From Chryseobacterium lathyri (GTDB lineage Bacteria; Bacteroidota; Bacteroidia; Flavobacteriales; Weeksellaceae), in NCBI RefSeq assembly GCF_030812195.1, contig NZ_JAUSSF010000003.1, positions 124,001 to 188,000 on the forward strand: a DNA stretch of 64,000 nt. Reading direction: 5' to 3'. Under the pieces are notes generated by a model. The model was not told the origin of the DNA, did no database searches, and saw only the letters and a list, made by a program, of their open reading frames with translations. Position numbers and translations under genes: made by a program. This document shows, one piece after another, positions 25,230 to 33,974 of the stretch. The first letter of the stretch is position 1; the number at the start of each line of letters is the position of its first letter.

Positions 25230-25832
25230 ATGAAAAAACTGATAGGTAAATTAATGTTAAAGATATTGGGCTGGAAAGTTGTCCTGCAGGGCGATGCGAA
25301 AAGTCTGAACAGATGCATCCTTGTCGTTGCACCTCATACACACAACATGGAATATCTGTTAGGAAATCTTGCCTATTGGTCTTTAGAAAAACCTTTGAAA
25401 ATCATCATCAAAGATGCCCATACAAAAGCATGGTACGGAAGTGTTGTAAAAGCACTTGGTGGTATTGGTATCGACAGAAGCCAGAAAAACGACTTGGTTA
25501 ATTTTGTTGCCAAACAGTTTGAAAAAGAAGATTTCAGCCTTGTGATCACTCCTGAAGGGACCAGAAGCTGGGTTCCGAAGTGGAGAAAAGGATTTTATCA
25601 TATGGCATTGGCCGCAAAAGTCCCTATTGTTCTTGCTGCAGGTGATTTTAAAAGAAATATTGTTTATTTAGGGTATACCATACCTTATGAAAGGATCGCT
25701 TCAGTTCCTTTTTCAGAAATCATGGAGGAAATTCAGGATTATTATATAAAAAATGATATTGTTCCTAAAATCCCAGCGAACTGGAACCCGAATATTATGG
25801 GAACCGGCAACGAAGATGAAGTTAGAAGTTAG
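25230..25832 (+). CDS. Lysophospholipid/glycerol-phosphate acyltransferase (PlsC-like)
   Basis: A 200-residue PlsC-superfamily acyltransferase that probably esterifies a phospholipid precursor at the membrane. Conserved blocks are APHTHNMEYLLGNLA (block I), the GGIGIDRS motif near residue 75 and TPEGTRSWVPKWRKGFYHMA (block III, EGTR). Block I reads H-x4-E where the family normally has H-x4-D, a possible catalytic substitution. The last four residues (EVRS) and the stop codon are encoded within a tandem octamer repeat that continues downstream, so the C-terminus may vary between strains. Confidence 0.82.
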   Translation: MKKLIGKLMLKILGWKVVLQGDAKSLNRCILVVAPHTHNMEYLLGNLAYWSLEKPLKIIIKDAHTKAWYGSVVKALGGIGIDRSQKNDLVNFVAKQFEKEDFSLVITPEGTRSWVPKWRKGFYHMALAAKVPIVLAAGDFKRNIVYLGYTIPYERIASVPFSEIMEEIQDYYIKNDIVPKIPANWNPNIMGTGNEDEVRS

Positions 25833-25854
25833 AAGTTAGAAGTTAGAAGTTAGA
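25817..25854 (+). repeat. Tandem 8-base repeat AGTTAGAA overlapping a gene end
   Basis: About four and a half perfect copies of an 8-base unit. The first copies encode the last residues and TAG stop of the acyltransferase. Same motif as the degenerate tracts at 12.6 and 13.4 kb. Perfect identity suggests recent expansion by slippage. Confidence 0.85.
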
Positions 25855-25909
25855 AAATTTACTTACTCATTAGATAATCATTTATCATTCATTATTTATC
25901 ACTTATAAA

Positions 25910-26341
25910 ATGAAAGGTCAGACCAAAGAAGAGCTCCTTACGTTCTTAAACAACTGGGGAGAAAATATAACATTAGCAAAAACGCTTGAAATACAGTTCA
26001 TCGATATTGACGTTGAAAATGAAATTTTAATAGCTACCATGCCGGTACAGCCAAAGGTACACCAGCCTTTCGGAATCCTGCACGGAGGAGCAAGCTGCGT
26101 ACTCGCTGAAACTTTAGGATCAAGCCTGTCCAATATGTTTATCGACGGCAGCAAATATTACGGGGTAGGAACCAATATCAATTCCAACCACCTGAAAAGT
26201 AAAAAAGACGGGATTGTAACAGCTACAGCACGTTTCATTAGAAAAGGAAAAACCATGCATGTTTCTGAAATTGAGATCAGGGATGAAAAAGGGGTACTGA
26301 TCAACCATACTACGATGACGAACAATATTCTCCTGAGATAA
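25910..26341 (+). CDS. Hotdog-fold thioesterase, probable DHNA-CoA hydrolase (PaaI family)
   Basis: A 143-residue PaaI-type thioesterase. The motif HQPFGILHGGASCVLAETLGSS near residues 50-70 contains HGG and the catalytic Glu of the 1,4-dihydroxy-2-naphthoyl-CoA hydrolase group, followed by GVGTNINSNHLKSKKDG. It precedes the isochorismate synthase gene on the same strand, which supports a role in menaquinone synthesis (release of DHNA from CoA). A promoter lies between the two genes, so they need not be one transcript. PaaI-type phenylacetyl-CoA hydrolase is the alternative. Confidence 0.85.
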   Translation: MKGQTKEELLTFLNNWGENITLAKTLEIQFIDIDVENEILIATMPVQPKVHQPFGILHGGASCVLAETLGSSLSNMFIDGSKYYGVGTNINSNHLKSKKDGIVTATARFIRKGKTMHVSEIEIRDEKGVLINHTTMTNNILLR

Positions 26342-26434
26342 TTCGGAATATCAATAAAAAATAAAAGATTCAAAAAATTTGGGTCTTTTTTAATGCTCTT
26401 ATGCAAAATATTTCGTTAAAAACAGTTCTTTTAA

Positions 26435-26466
26435 TTTTGACAGTTTTAAGACTAATAATACCTTTG
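26435..26466 (+). promoter_or_regulatory. Promoter for the isochorismate synthase gene
   Basis: TTTTG at 26435-26439, a 19-base spacer, then a perfect -7 box TACCTTTG at 26459-26466. Predicted start near 26470, which gives a leader of about 65 bases to the ATG at 26537. It lies inside a short hydrophobic frame (26401-26583), which argues that frame is not a gene. Confidence 0.75.
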
Positions 26467-26536
26467 CTAAAAGGAAAATCAACTTGGGAATTTCCTACTT
26501 TTTTTCCGGGTGATTTTCAAAACCTATCTACAGCTC

Positions 26537-27502
26537 ATGATTTATTTCAAACTTCCTTTCGACGAAACATTATATTCAACTGATCCAAAAACAAACGGGG
26601 AGTCCGTAAGTTTTCATTCTTTTGACCTGTTGAGGCAGATCAGTTTTCAAGGCAGTATTACCGAAGCTTCAGAACAATTGGAACAGGACAGCATTACCAG
26701 TGAAACTCTTTTGAAAGATGAAAGCTTTTTCAATGCGGAAACAAAAGAAGAGTATATCAACAGCCTTCATCAGGTTATTAATGTCATTAAAGACCATCAG
26801 CTTCCCAAACTGGTATATTCAAGAAGGAAGATTTTCAAAGATTTCAACCGGATAGATTTCAAAGAAAGTTTTAAAAAACTATGCACATCTTATCCTAATG
26901 CATTCAGATATATTTTCAATGACGGACAGAATGCCTGGATGGGAGCTTTTTCAGAGACTCTGGGGAAATTCAACAAAACAACCCATGAGTTTGAAACCAT
27001 GAGCCTCGCAGGAACTCTTCCTGTAGCTGAGGCGTGGACAGAAAAAGAAATTGAAGAGCAAAAACCTGTCACCTCTTATATTCAGGATACGCTTAATAAC
27101 TATTCCGGAAACATACAAGTATCAAATACCTACGATCATATATCAGGAAATATCAAGCACCTCCGGACAGATTTTAAAGCTCATGTCAAGCCTGAAGATC
27201 TGGACAGCCTTATCAATGATCTCCATCCTACTCCCGCAGTCTGTGGTATTCCAAAGGATTTCTGTAAAAAAAGTATTCAGGAACTTGAAAAATTTCCGCG
27301 TGAACTGTATTCCGGTTTCAGTAAAGTGGAAACAGATGAAGATATCATGTATTTTGTCAACCTGCGATGTGCAAGGCTCTACAAAGATTCTGTACATGTA
27401 TTTGTAGGCGGCGGCATTACTGCCCTGAGCAGCCCTGAAAAAGAATGGAGAGAAACAGAGCTAAAATCGGAGGCAATTTTAAAGAATCTAGTGGTTTCTT
27501 AG
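26537..27502 (+). CDS. Isochorismate synthase / chorismate-binding enzyme
   Basis: A 321-residue enzyme of the chorismate-utilising family, probably converting chorismate to isochorismate at the start of menaquinone synthesis. The C-terminal signature is intact: GIPKDFCKKSIQELEKFPRE, then GFSKVETDEDIMYFVNLRCA and FVGGGITALSSPEKEWRETELKSEAIL with the metal-binding acidic residues. The N-terminal part is shorter than in Escherichia coli MenF/EntC. I start at the ATG at 26537 (MIYFKLPFDETLY); an in-frame ATG at 26510 adds nine residues. No TrpE-type lyase signature. The separate menC gene at 55.4 kb supports the pathway. Confidence 0.85.
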   Translation: MIYFKLPFDETLYSTDPKTNGESVSFHSFDLLRQISFQGSITEASEQLEQDSITSETLLKDESFFNAETKEEYINSLHQVINVIKDHQLPKLVYSRRKIFKDFNRIDFKESFKKLCTSYPNAFRYIFNDGQNAWMGAFSETLGKFNKTTHEFETMSLAGTLPVAEAWTEKEIEEQKPVTSYIQDTLNNYSGNIQVSNTYDHISGNIKHLRTDFKAHVKPEDLDSLINDLHPTPAVCGIPKDFCKKSIQELEKFPRELYSGFSKVETDEDIMYFVNLRCARLYKDSVHVFVGGGITALSSPEKEWRETELKSEAILKNLVVS

Positions 27503-27549
27503 CAAAAATTGTGGCATCGAGAGTCTCAGCCATCTCTCTCAAAAACAAA

Positions 27550-27577
27550 AAAACCTCCTTCCCACGAAAGAGGTTTT
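27550..27577. terminator. Bidirectional terminator
   Basis: Stem AAAACCTC (27550-27557) and GAGGTTTT (27570-27577) with a 12-base loop, A-run before and T-rich bases after, between the convergent isochorismate synthase and the small membrane protein gene. Confidence 0.75.
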
Positions 27578-27604
27578 ATTATATAGAATAATGTAATCTT
27601 TTAA

Positions 27605-27799
27605 TTATTTCTTCACTCCGATTTTGCTCCATGTATCCAGCACGAAAAGCAAAATGAGACCAAGCACTGCTGAAGCGATTGAAAATACAAACTTCAGGTT
27701 ATCTTCTGATAAAAGGTCCGTCTGCCAGTCCAATGCATAAAGATTGATGGCAATAAAAACGATAAACACAACTAGAAATACTTTATAAAACTTCTGCAT
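27605..27799 (-). CDS. Small two-helix membrane protein
   Basis: A 64-residue protein with two hydrophobic helices (residues 5-24 and 37-56) joined by a short acidic loop (LDWQTDLLSEDN). No family recognised; small proteins of this type sit beside MarC genes in related bacteria. It is five bases downstream of the marC-like gene, probably in the same transcript, so a role as an accessory subunit is possible but unproven. Confidence 0.65.
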   Translation of the reverse strand: MQKFYKVFLVVFIVFIAINLYALDWQTDLLSEDNLKFVFSIASAVLGLILLFVLDTWSKIGVKK

Positions 27800-27804
27800 G
27801 ATTC

Positions 27805-28407
27805 TTAAAAATTAATATAGTTCAGCACCAATTGGGCAAAGTTTGCGGTAAATAATTTTATTGAAATAGCCAAAAGAATGATCCCGAAAACCTTTTGAAG
27901 AATAGACAGGGTAGCCTCCCCCATTTTGTTTTCCAGCCATTTCGCTGATTTCAGCACCAAATATACGAAAATTGTATTGAGAATGATTCCCAAAATAATA
28001 TTAATATCATGAAATTCAGCTCTAAGGGATAAGGTTGTTGTAAGTGTTCCAGCCCCTGCAACCAATGGAAACGCAATAGGAACAATGGATGCAGCCTTTG
28101 CTTCGGTAGTTTTGTTAATCTCAATACCTAAGATCATTTCAAGAGCTATGATAAAAATCACAAAAGCTCCTGCAATAGCAAAGGAATTTACATCTACACC
28201 GATCAGCTTAAGAATTTTATTTCCTACGAAAAGAAAAACAATCATAATGGCACCGGCTGTGATGGATGCTTTCCCAGCTTCGATCTGTCCAAACTTCTGC
28301 TGAAGGCTTACGACAATAGGAACAGAGCCGATAATATCGATTACAGCAAAAAGAACCATAAAGCAGGTAACGATTTCTTTAATAGAAAAATCATTAAATA
28401 TTTCCAT
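27805..28407 (-). CDS. MarC family integral membrane protein (UPF0056)
   Basis: A 200-residue protein with six hydrophobic helices. Family features include FAVIDIIGSVPIVVSL near residue 20 and KAASIVPIAFPLVAGAGTLTTTLSL near residue 103. MarC proteins are of unknown transport function; the early claim of multidrug resistance was not upheld. Upstream of the small two-helix gene and downstream of the bat operon on the same strand. Confidence 0.88.
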   Translation of the reverse strand: MEIFNDFSIKEIVTCFMVLFAVIDIIGSVPIVVSLQQKFGQIEAGKASITAGAIMIVFLFVGNKILKLIGVDVNSFAIAGAFVIFIIALEMILGIEINKTTEAKAASIVPIAFPLVAGAGTLTTTLSLRAEFHDINIILGIILNTIFVYLVLKSAKWLENKMGEATLSILQKVFGIILLAISIKLFTANFAQLVLNYINF

Positions 28408-28451
28408 CTCTTTGTAATTAAAAATTTCGCAAAAATATGAAAAAAAATTGA

Positions 28452-30191
28452 TTATTTGCTAATTCGTGAATACAAATTAACAACTGCTTTTAAAAGTTCC
28501 TCTATCCCTTCTGATGATTTCAGAGGTGAGTATTTCTCCATTTGGATTCTCTGCAACAGATTTCTGTACTCTTCTGCAACAGAAAGTCCTTTATAGCTTT
28601 CCAAGAATACTCTGAATTCCTGTGAAGAACTCTGAAAATACTGTTTTCTGACATCCATATCCATTTCTTCCAGAGTATCAAAGAACTTTTGATAATCTCC
28701 GTTATCTTTAAGATTTTCAAGATAACTGAAGTAATCGTTAATATCCGTTTTCAGTGTTTCCCTGATCTGTTTTTCTGTTTCAGCCACAGAACCAAGCGGT
28801 TTCGGGGATGCTGTTTCTTTAACTAACGTTCGTTTTTTTTGCCATGTCTTAAATAACAGATACATAATAAATAACCCGATAAGAATGGAAATATTGGTTA
28901 AAAGAATGTTCCAGTGGAATTTACTTTTTTCCTTTACTTTAAATGTTGTCGTCTTCAGAACAGGGGTATTTACCGTTTCTAAAAGCGTGTTGGTATATTC
29001 GTTCACCTTCTCAACAGTGGTACGGGATTCCAGAATCTGATCATGGGAAAATGCATTCAGGGCAAGCGTTTTCTTCCCAAGGTCGATATATTCGTGACTG
29101 GCCGGATCAAAGAATGCAAACTGCTCGGTCTGGATCGAAATGGCACCCGCTTTTTTAGGAATGATAACATAGTTAGCCAAGATCTCACCTTTCATTCCTG
29201 TGATTCCTGGAGCCACTTTGGATGTAATTTTAGGAGTGAAGACCTCATAATCCGGAGATGAGATAATTTTAGGAAGGTGCATATCCGGAAGATTTCCCTC
29301 CCCAGAAACTTTAACAATAACATTGATCGGTTTATCAACCTCTATTTTATTCTTTGATGCATTATATACATTCACGTTGAAATTACCTACTGCATTTTTA
29401 AAGTATTCAGGTGATCCCTCCGGAAGCTTTTTTACATTAAGCTTTACTTTATTGGAAACAATTTTATTCTTATTCGAATAAGAGCTTACCGATGCCGATA
29501 CCGATGGAACATCTACATACCCTGATTCATTAGGAAATACCATAAATACAGCCACAACCTGGGAAGCCATATTTCCGGCACCCGAAGGATCTATTTCCGA
29601 TTTGTTTAAGTTTACAGGATGTACATTAAGATTATCCTGACGAGGGAGACGAACATCTTTCACTTTTCTGAAGTTATCCATGTTTTTGGAATATACCCTC
29701 AACACAGCTACTGTAGCCTGATCCTGATAAACCTCACGGTCTTCTATCTCCATATTGAGATAGATTTCGTTGGCAAGATTGCTGGCTAATGATCTTTTTT
29801 CAATAATCTCTTTTATATTGACATCAAAAGGCTCTGTTTTGTAAATCTTATTATTGACTGTTACCAGTACGGAACCGATCTTGATTTTACCTTTCTTTTT
29901 CGGCTCAAGAGCTATTCTGGATATTTTCTGGGTAATAAGTGTATTGGTAGCCGGATCAATTAATGTATTCGTCATTGATCCGCTTCCTATGATATTGAAT
30001 TTGGAAAGGTCAGGAAGCTGAAAACGGGTTTGCGGCTCAAGATCTATTCCATTAAGTTCCAGAACAATTGTAAGATTTACAATATCCTTTCCATTATATT
30101 CTGATTTATCAGATTCCATAAACAAGTTGACCTGTCCGTAAGAAATTACGGATGCAAAAAGGAATAATATGTAAATCAGTTTATGCTGCAT
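28452..30191 (-). CDS. batD: BatD family protein (aerotolerance operon)
   Basis: A 579-residue exported protein with signal peptide (residues 3-19), several beta-sandwich repeats and one C-terminal transmembrane helix near residue 430 (ILLTNISILIGLFIMYLLF), then a helical cytoplasmic tail. This matches BatD (oxygen tolerance) proteins. The start ATG at 30191 overlaps the TGA of the TPR gene by one base; the two codons before it are TTG and GTG. Last gene of the moxR-bat set. Bat proteins were first linked to aerotolerance in Bacteroides; molecular role is unclear. Confidence 0.9.
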   Translation of the reverse strand: MQHKLIYILFLFASVISYGQVNLFMESDKSEYNGKDIVNLTIVLELNGIDLEPQTRFQLPDLSKFNIIGSGSMTNTLIDPATNTLITQKISRIALEPKKKGKIKIGSVLVTVNNKIYKTEPFDVNIKEIIEKRSLASNLANEIYLNMEIEDREVYQDQATVAVLRVYSKNMDNFRKVKDVRLPRQDNLNVHPVNLNKSEIDPSGAGNMASQVVAVFMVFPNESGYVDVPSVSASVSSYSNKNKIVSNKVKLNVKKLPEGSPEYFKNAVGNFNVNVYNASKNKIEVDKPINVIVKVSGEGNLPDMHLPKIISSPDYEVFTPKITSKVAPGITGMKGEILANYVIIPKKAGAISIQTEQFAFFDPASHEYIDLGKKTLALNAFSHDQILESRTTVEKVNEYTNTLLETVNTPVLKTTTFKVKEKSKFHWNILLTNISILIGLFIMYLLFKTWQKKRTLVKETASPKPLGSVAETEKQIRETLKTDINDYFSYLENLKDNGDYQKFFDTLEEMDMDVRKQYFQSSSQEFRVFLESYKGLSVAEEYRNLLQRIQMEKYSPLKSSEGIEELLKAVVNLYSRISK

Positions 30192-30940
30192 CACCAATCT
30201 TTTTCGTTGCTTTGGGGCATCGAATAAGAATTCTTGTTTAAGATTCTTCTGGCGGTTTCTTTTTCTTTTTCGTTGACTTTATCTAATATCGCATTTTCAA
30301 GATTCTTGGGCATTTTTCCTTCATTATCCTGGTTCTGCTTAGGAGTATTTCCCTGCTCGCTTTGCCCTTCATTCTGCTGGCCATTGCCCTGATCCTGCTT
30401 TTGATCTTTTTGGTCACCTTTCTGATCATCATTTTTATTCTGATCATTTCCTCCTCCGCCTTTTCCTGAATTGTTCTGTTCGTTTTTCTGCTTTTGCTGT
30501 TTCTCTTTTTCTTTCAGCTTGGCAATTTCATAATTTTTCCGGGTTGCTTCATTATAAGGATTCTGCTTCAGAGCCTGCTTATAATAGTCAGCCGCTTTTT
30601 CCGGTTGGTTCATTTGCATGTATGTATTGCCCAAGTTATGAAGAGCAGCCGTTTTATCCGGCAGAGTTTGAGAAAGCTTCTGAGCTTTGTCAAATTCAGC
30701 TTTGGCCTCTTCATATTTTTTGCTTTTATACAATGCATTTCCCAAATTATAATGGGCTGTAAAATCTTTTTCATTTTCTTTTACAGCTTCCATATACTTT
30801 GAGGATGCTCCGTCATAATCTTTACCGTTAAATTTCTGATTACCTTCATAAACTAAAGTTCTATAGTTTTCCTGCCCAAACAGTACGTTTGAGAGTGAGA
30901 AAGCTATAAGAAACGATAAAAAAATGATTTTAGTATTCAT
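30191..30940 (-). CDS. batC: TPR-repeat protein of the Bat operon (BatC-like)
   Basis: A 249-residue exported protein. I start at the ATG at 30940; the frame continues three codons back only through a TTG. A signal peptide is followed by about three tetratricopeptide repeats (AHYNLGNALYKSKKYEEAKAEF, ALHNLGNTYMQMNQPEKAADYY) covering residues 25-140, then a Lys/Gln/Asn-rich low-complexity region (residues 145-215). The BatB-BatC-BatD order is the normal one. The TPR domain probably scaffolds the Bat complex in the periplasm. Confidence 0.88.
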   Translation of the reverse strand: MNTKIIFLSFLIAFSLSNVLFGQENYRTLVYEGNQKFNGKDYDGASSKYMEAVKENEKDFTAHYNLGNALYKSKKYEEAKAEFDKAQKLSQTLPDKTAALHNLGNTYMQMNQPEKAADYYKQALKQNPYNEATRKNYEIAKLKEKEKQQKQKNEQNNSGKGGGGNDQNKNDDQKGDQKDQKQDQGNGQQNEGQSEQGNTPKQNQDNEGKMPKNLENAILDKVNEKEKETARRILNKNSYSMPQSNEKDW

Positions 30941-31041
30941 TACCTGCAAAATTATTCCTTTATATGTTAATAAACAGACTTCTATTTGTTAAAGTTCGGT
31001 TAAAGTACTTATTTAAAATATTGATAAACAAAGTATAAAAA

Positions 31042-32049
31042 CTAAATATTAAAATCTTTTTTCGGGTTCAAGATATAAATTAAAAAGAAAAAGAAAATGG
31101 AAACTATTAAAAAATACTGATAATAGTGATTGGCATTCTGGGACTTCACCAAAGTCTGTGCAGATGAGGATTTTTTATTCACAGCATCAATGATCTTATC
31201 GGGAGCTTCATGGATATTATTTCCGTCTACGTAATCGCCTCCTGTAGATTCTGCCATCTTTTTAAGAGCTTCCGTCTGTCTCTTAGAGATCACTGTTCCA
31301 CCATCCATATCGGTTTTATAGCCCATCAGCTGTCCAAAAACATATTCCGGAACCGGTGCCCCTTCATCCGTCCCTATTCCTACTGATGTTATGGAAATCC
31401 CCTCTTTATTAGCCAATCTTATGGCTGCATTATCATTTCCTTCATTATCTTCACCGTCACTCAGCAGAATGACTTTTCGTGAGCCTTTGCTGACATTTTT
31501 AAACTTTTCTGCTACAGCCTGCATTCCTTTCAGGAAATCAGTCCCTTGGATCTTCATAGAATTTGTTTCTACTGCACTTATGTAGGTTTCAGCGGTCCCG
31601 TAATCTGTAGTAAGCGGCATAATAGAAACTGCTTCACCGGCAAAGATCACAATCCCTATCTTATCATTCTTCATCTTCTGCATGGTAGCCAGCATCAGGT
31701 TTTTCGCTTCTGCAAGGCGACTGGGATCAATATCTTCAGCATTCATGGAATTCGAAACATCGAGCATAAAGATGATATTGTTAAGCCTTTGATTGGTTTT
31801 CACTTCCTCAGAACCGTTCAATAAATCTATGATCGAAAATATGAGGAAAAGTGTTCCTAAAAGATACAAAGCAGGAAAAAATTTTGTAAACCCAGATTTT
31901 TTTTCGAATAAACCGTCATGAAACCTGATGTCTGCAAAAACCTCTCTTTTTTTCTTTTTCCATCTTAAAAAACGGATCAAAAAGAAAGAAAGCAGCGGCA
32001 AAAGCAACAGCAAAAATAAATACCAGTAATTTCCTAAAGACCAATTCAT
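31042..32049 (-). CDS. batB: VWA-domain protein BatB
   Basis: A 335-residue membrane protein with a helix at the N-terminus (NYWYLFLLLLLPLLSFFLIRFL), a second near residue 60, a von Willebrand A domain starting about residue 85 and a C-terminal helix. The metal-binding DxSxS is DVSNS in IIFMLDVSNSMNAED. Its ATG overlaps the BatA stop by one base (TGATG). A 101-base gap separates it from the TPR gene. BatA and BatB are thought to form a complex in the membrane. Confidence 0.9.
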   Translation of the reverse strand: MNWSLGNYWYLFLLLLLPLLSFFLIRFLRWKKKKREVFADIRFHDGLFEKKSGFTKFFPALYLLGTLFLIFSIIDLLNGSEEVKTNQRLNNIIFMLDVSNSMNAEDIDPSRLAEAKNLMLATMQKMKNDKIGIVIFAGEAVSIMPLTTDYGTAETYISAVETNSMKIQGTDFLKGMQAVAEKFKNVSKGSRKVILLSDGEDNEGNDNAAIRLANKEGISITSVGIGTDEGAPVPEYVFGQLMGYKTDMDGGTVISKRQTEALKKMAESTGGDYVDGNNIHEAPDKIIDAVNKKSSSAQTLVKSQNANHYYQYFLIVSIFFFFLIYILNPKKDFNI

Positions 32050-33041
32050 CAGCTTAAAAATTTATATAACACCCATCGCAGCAATGCATCAAAAAATAGC
32101 ATTCCCAATGCGATCCAAAGGAAAATTTTAAAATATTCATCATAGTTGTACAGCTTGGCAACCTTGATATCAGTTTTCTCCAATTGATTGATCTCATCAT
32201 ACACTTCTTCCAGGCTGCTGTTGGAGGTCGCTCTGAAATAGCGTCCGCTTGTCGTCTGAGCTACTTCTCTCAGCGTATTTTCATCAATTGTAACTTCTGT
32301 TTCTGTGAAGATCAGATCTCCGAAAATGTCCTGTGAGGTAGGCATCAGGGCAAAACCGTTGGTCCCTATCCCAATGGCGTATACTTTTATATTATTATTC
32401 TTGGCAAGCTCTGCAGCAAGCTGTGGAGGAATTGCATTCTGGATATTGCTTACTCCGTCCGTCATGAGAATGACCACCTTACTTTTAGCTTTGCTTTTGA
32501 TAAGATGGTTTACTGCCACAGAGAGCCCTTCTCCGATGGCTGTTCCCGGCTCGAGGCCTGCAGAATTAAGGTTTTTAATTTCATCTATAACCACCTGATG
32601 GTCAGAAGTCACAGGTACTTTTGTAAATGCTTCTGCAGCATAAGCCACCACTCCTATCCTGTCATTCGGACGTTTCTGGACAAATTTTACAGCAATATCT
32701 TTTAATGCAGTAATACGGTCCGGACTAAGGTCTTTGGCCAACATACTCAGGGAAACGTCTATGGAGAGCATAATGTCTACCCCTTTGGTATCATCTCTGT
32801 CCTGGGAAACCGTAAAAGTCCTCGGTCGGGCCATAGCAATAATCAACGCAGAAAGGATAATATATTTCGAAAGTTTAAGCAGAACAAGCACAGCACGGAT
32901 TCCTCCACTGCCATCCATATTCCGGACTGTAGGGACTTTTATGCCCTTCTTCTGCTTTCCACCCGCATCTTTAATAAAAAGGGGAATAAACAGCAGAAAA
33001 AGCAGCAGGAACCACGGACTGTAAAATTCAAAATCAGGCAT
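32049..33041 (-). CDS. batA: VWA-domain protein BatA
   Basis: A 330-residue membrane protein with the same topology as BatB: two N-terminal helices, a VWA domain with DVSLS (IMLSIDVSLSMLAKD) near residue 92, TDGVSNIQNA with the third metal site, and a C-terminal helix (IFLWIALGMLFFDALLRWVLY). Overlaps the upstream gene by eight bases and BatB by one, so translation is coupled. Confidence 0.9.
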   Translation of the reverse strand: MPDFEFYSPWFLLLFLLFIPLFIKDAGGKQKKGIKVPTVRNMDGSGGIRAVLVLLKLSKYIILSALIIAMARPRTFTVSQDRDDTKGVDIMLSIDVSLSMLAKDLSPDRITALKDIAVKFVQKRPNDRIGVVAYAAEAFTKVPVTSDHQVVIDEIKNLNSAGLEPGTAIGEGLSVAVNHLIKSKAKSKVVILMTDGVSNIQNAIPPQLAAELAKNNNIKVYAIGIGTNGFALMPTSQDIFGDLIFTETEVTIDENTLREVAQTTSGRYFRATSNSSLEEVYDEINQLEKTDIKVAKLYNYDEYFKIFLWIALGMLFFDALLRWVLYKFLS

Positions 33042-33936
33042 CCTTTCTTAAGTTTTCAAATTCTAAATCTTTTGATGATCTCTTCACAAAATCGCGGATA
33101 TCTGCAAAATCTTTTTCCATGGTGGTCTGATCAGGGAAAGTCTTGGCAAATTTCACCAGGTCTCCTCTTAAAAATACATCTTCCACTATTTTTTCATTTT
33201 CCTGGGAAATGGTATTGTTCTTTTTCATGACATCAATAAGATCATCTGTAAGAAGAACATCTGCAGGGAGATGGTATTGTTTGGCAATGAATTTCCTGGA
33301 TATATCTATCAGCTCAACATAGAACGCACGGAAATCGCCTCCTTCAATATATTTTTTCTTTTTTAGGGAATCCAGCTCTTTTAAAGTCTGGTTGGTGGCA
33401 ACAGCAGGTGAACTTTTTGATTTTCTGCCCCATTTGATAAACATAATAATTGCAATAATCAAAGCGATAACTGCCAAAGCCGCTAGAATATAAAATTTAT
33501 AAAGCTCCCAGTAATCTTTAGTTTCAAGCTTTACTTCCTTATTATTCATGATATCATTGATCTGGTCTGCCTTTTGGGCGGTATTCACCACATCTATTTC
33601 ATAAGGAATGGTCTTTAAAATCTTACCTCCTACATTAAATTCCAGCTCTGGAATGGTAAATTTCCCTTCTTCATATACTGAAAATTCAATTTTTCTTTCG
33701 TAGGAATTCTGGTTTTGCCCAATGCTGTCTTTAATTTCTTCAAAATGGAAAGGCAGCAGTTCATTCTTAGGGGCAGCAACGACCTGCAGCTCATGCACAT
33801 TGTCTATCTTAATAACCAAACGGTTGACCTCGCCTAAGGCAAGCGTTTTCTTTTCCAGATTGGAAGATAATATCTGCGAAAAAGCGTTTCCACAGATTAA
33901 AAAAGAAAGTATGAATAATATTTTTTTCAATTTCAA
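33034..33936 (-). CDS. Exported BatD-like protein of the Bat operon
   Basis: A 300-residue protein with signal peptide (SFLICGNAFSQ), a short beta-rich periplasmic region, one transmembrane helix near residues 150-170 (YILAALAVIALIIAIIMFIKW) and a cytoplasmic helical domain with SRKFIAKQYHLPADVLLTDDLIDVM. It resembles the DUF4381/BatD-related proteins that stand between DUF58 and BatA in Flavobacteriia. Function unknown. Overlaps batA by eight bases. Confidence 0.75.
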   Translation of the reverse strand: MKLKKILFILSFLICGNAFSQILSSNLEKKTLALGEVNRLVIKIDNVHELQVVAAPKNELLPFHFEEIKDSIGQNQNSYERKIEFSVYEEGKFTIPELEFNVGGKILKTIPYEIDVVNTAQKADQINDIMNNKEVKLETKDYWELYKFYILAALAVIALIIAIIMFIKWGRKSKSSPAVATNQTLKELDSLKKKKYIEGGDFRAFYVELIDISRKFIAKQYHLPADVLLTDDLIDVMKKNNTISQENEKIVEDVFLRGDLVKFAKTFPDQTTMEKDFADIRDFVKRSSKDLEFENLRKDA

Positions 33937-33974
33937 ATAATGATAGTTGAGGCCGGAGCCTTTGTTATTGATAT

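Noticed and set aside
25817-25854. Short regular repeats as a CRISPR array
   Set aside because: Units are 8 bases and directly adjacent with no spacers; no cas genes anywhere in the window.
26401-26583. 60-codon hydrophobic frame before the isochorismate synthase gene
   Set aside because: It contains a complete TTTTG-N19-TACCTTTG promoter and overlaps the real gene in another frame.
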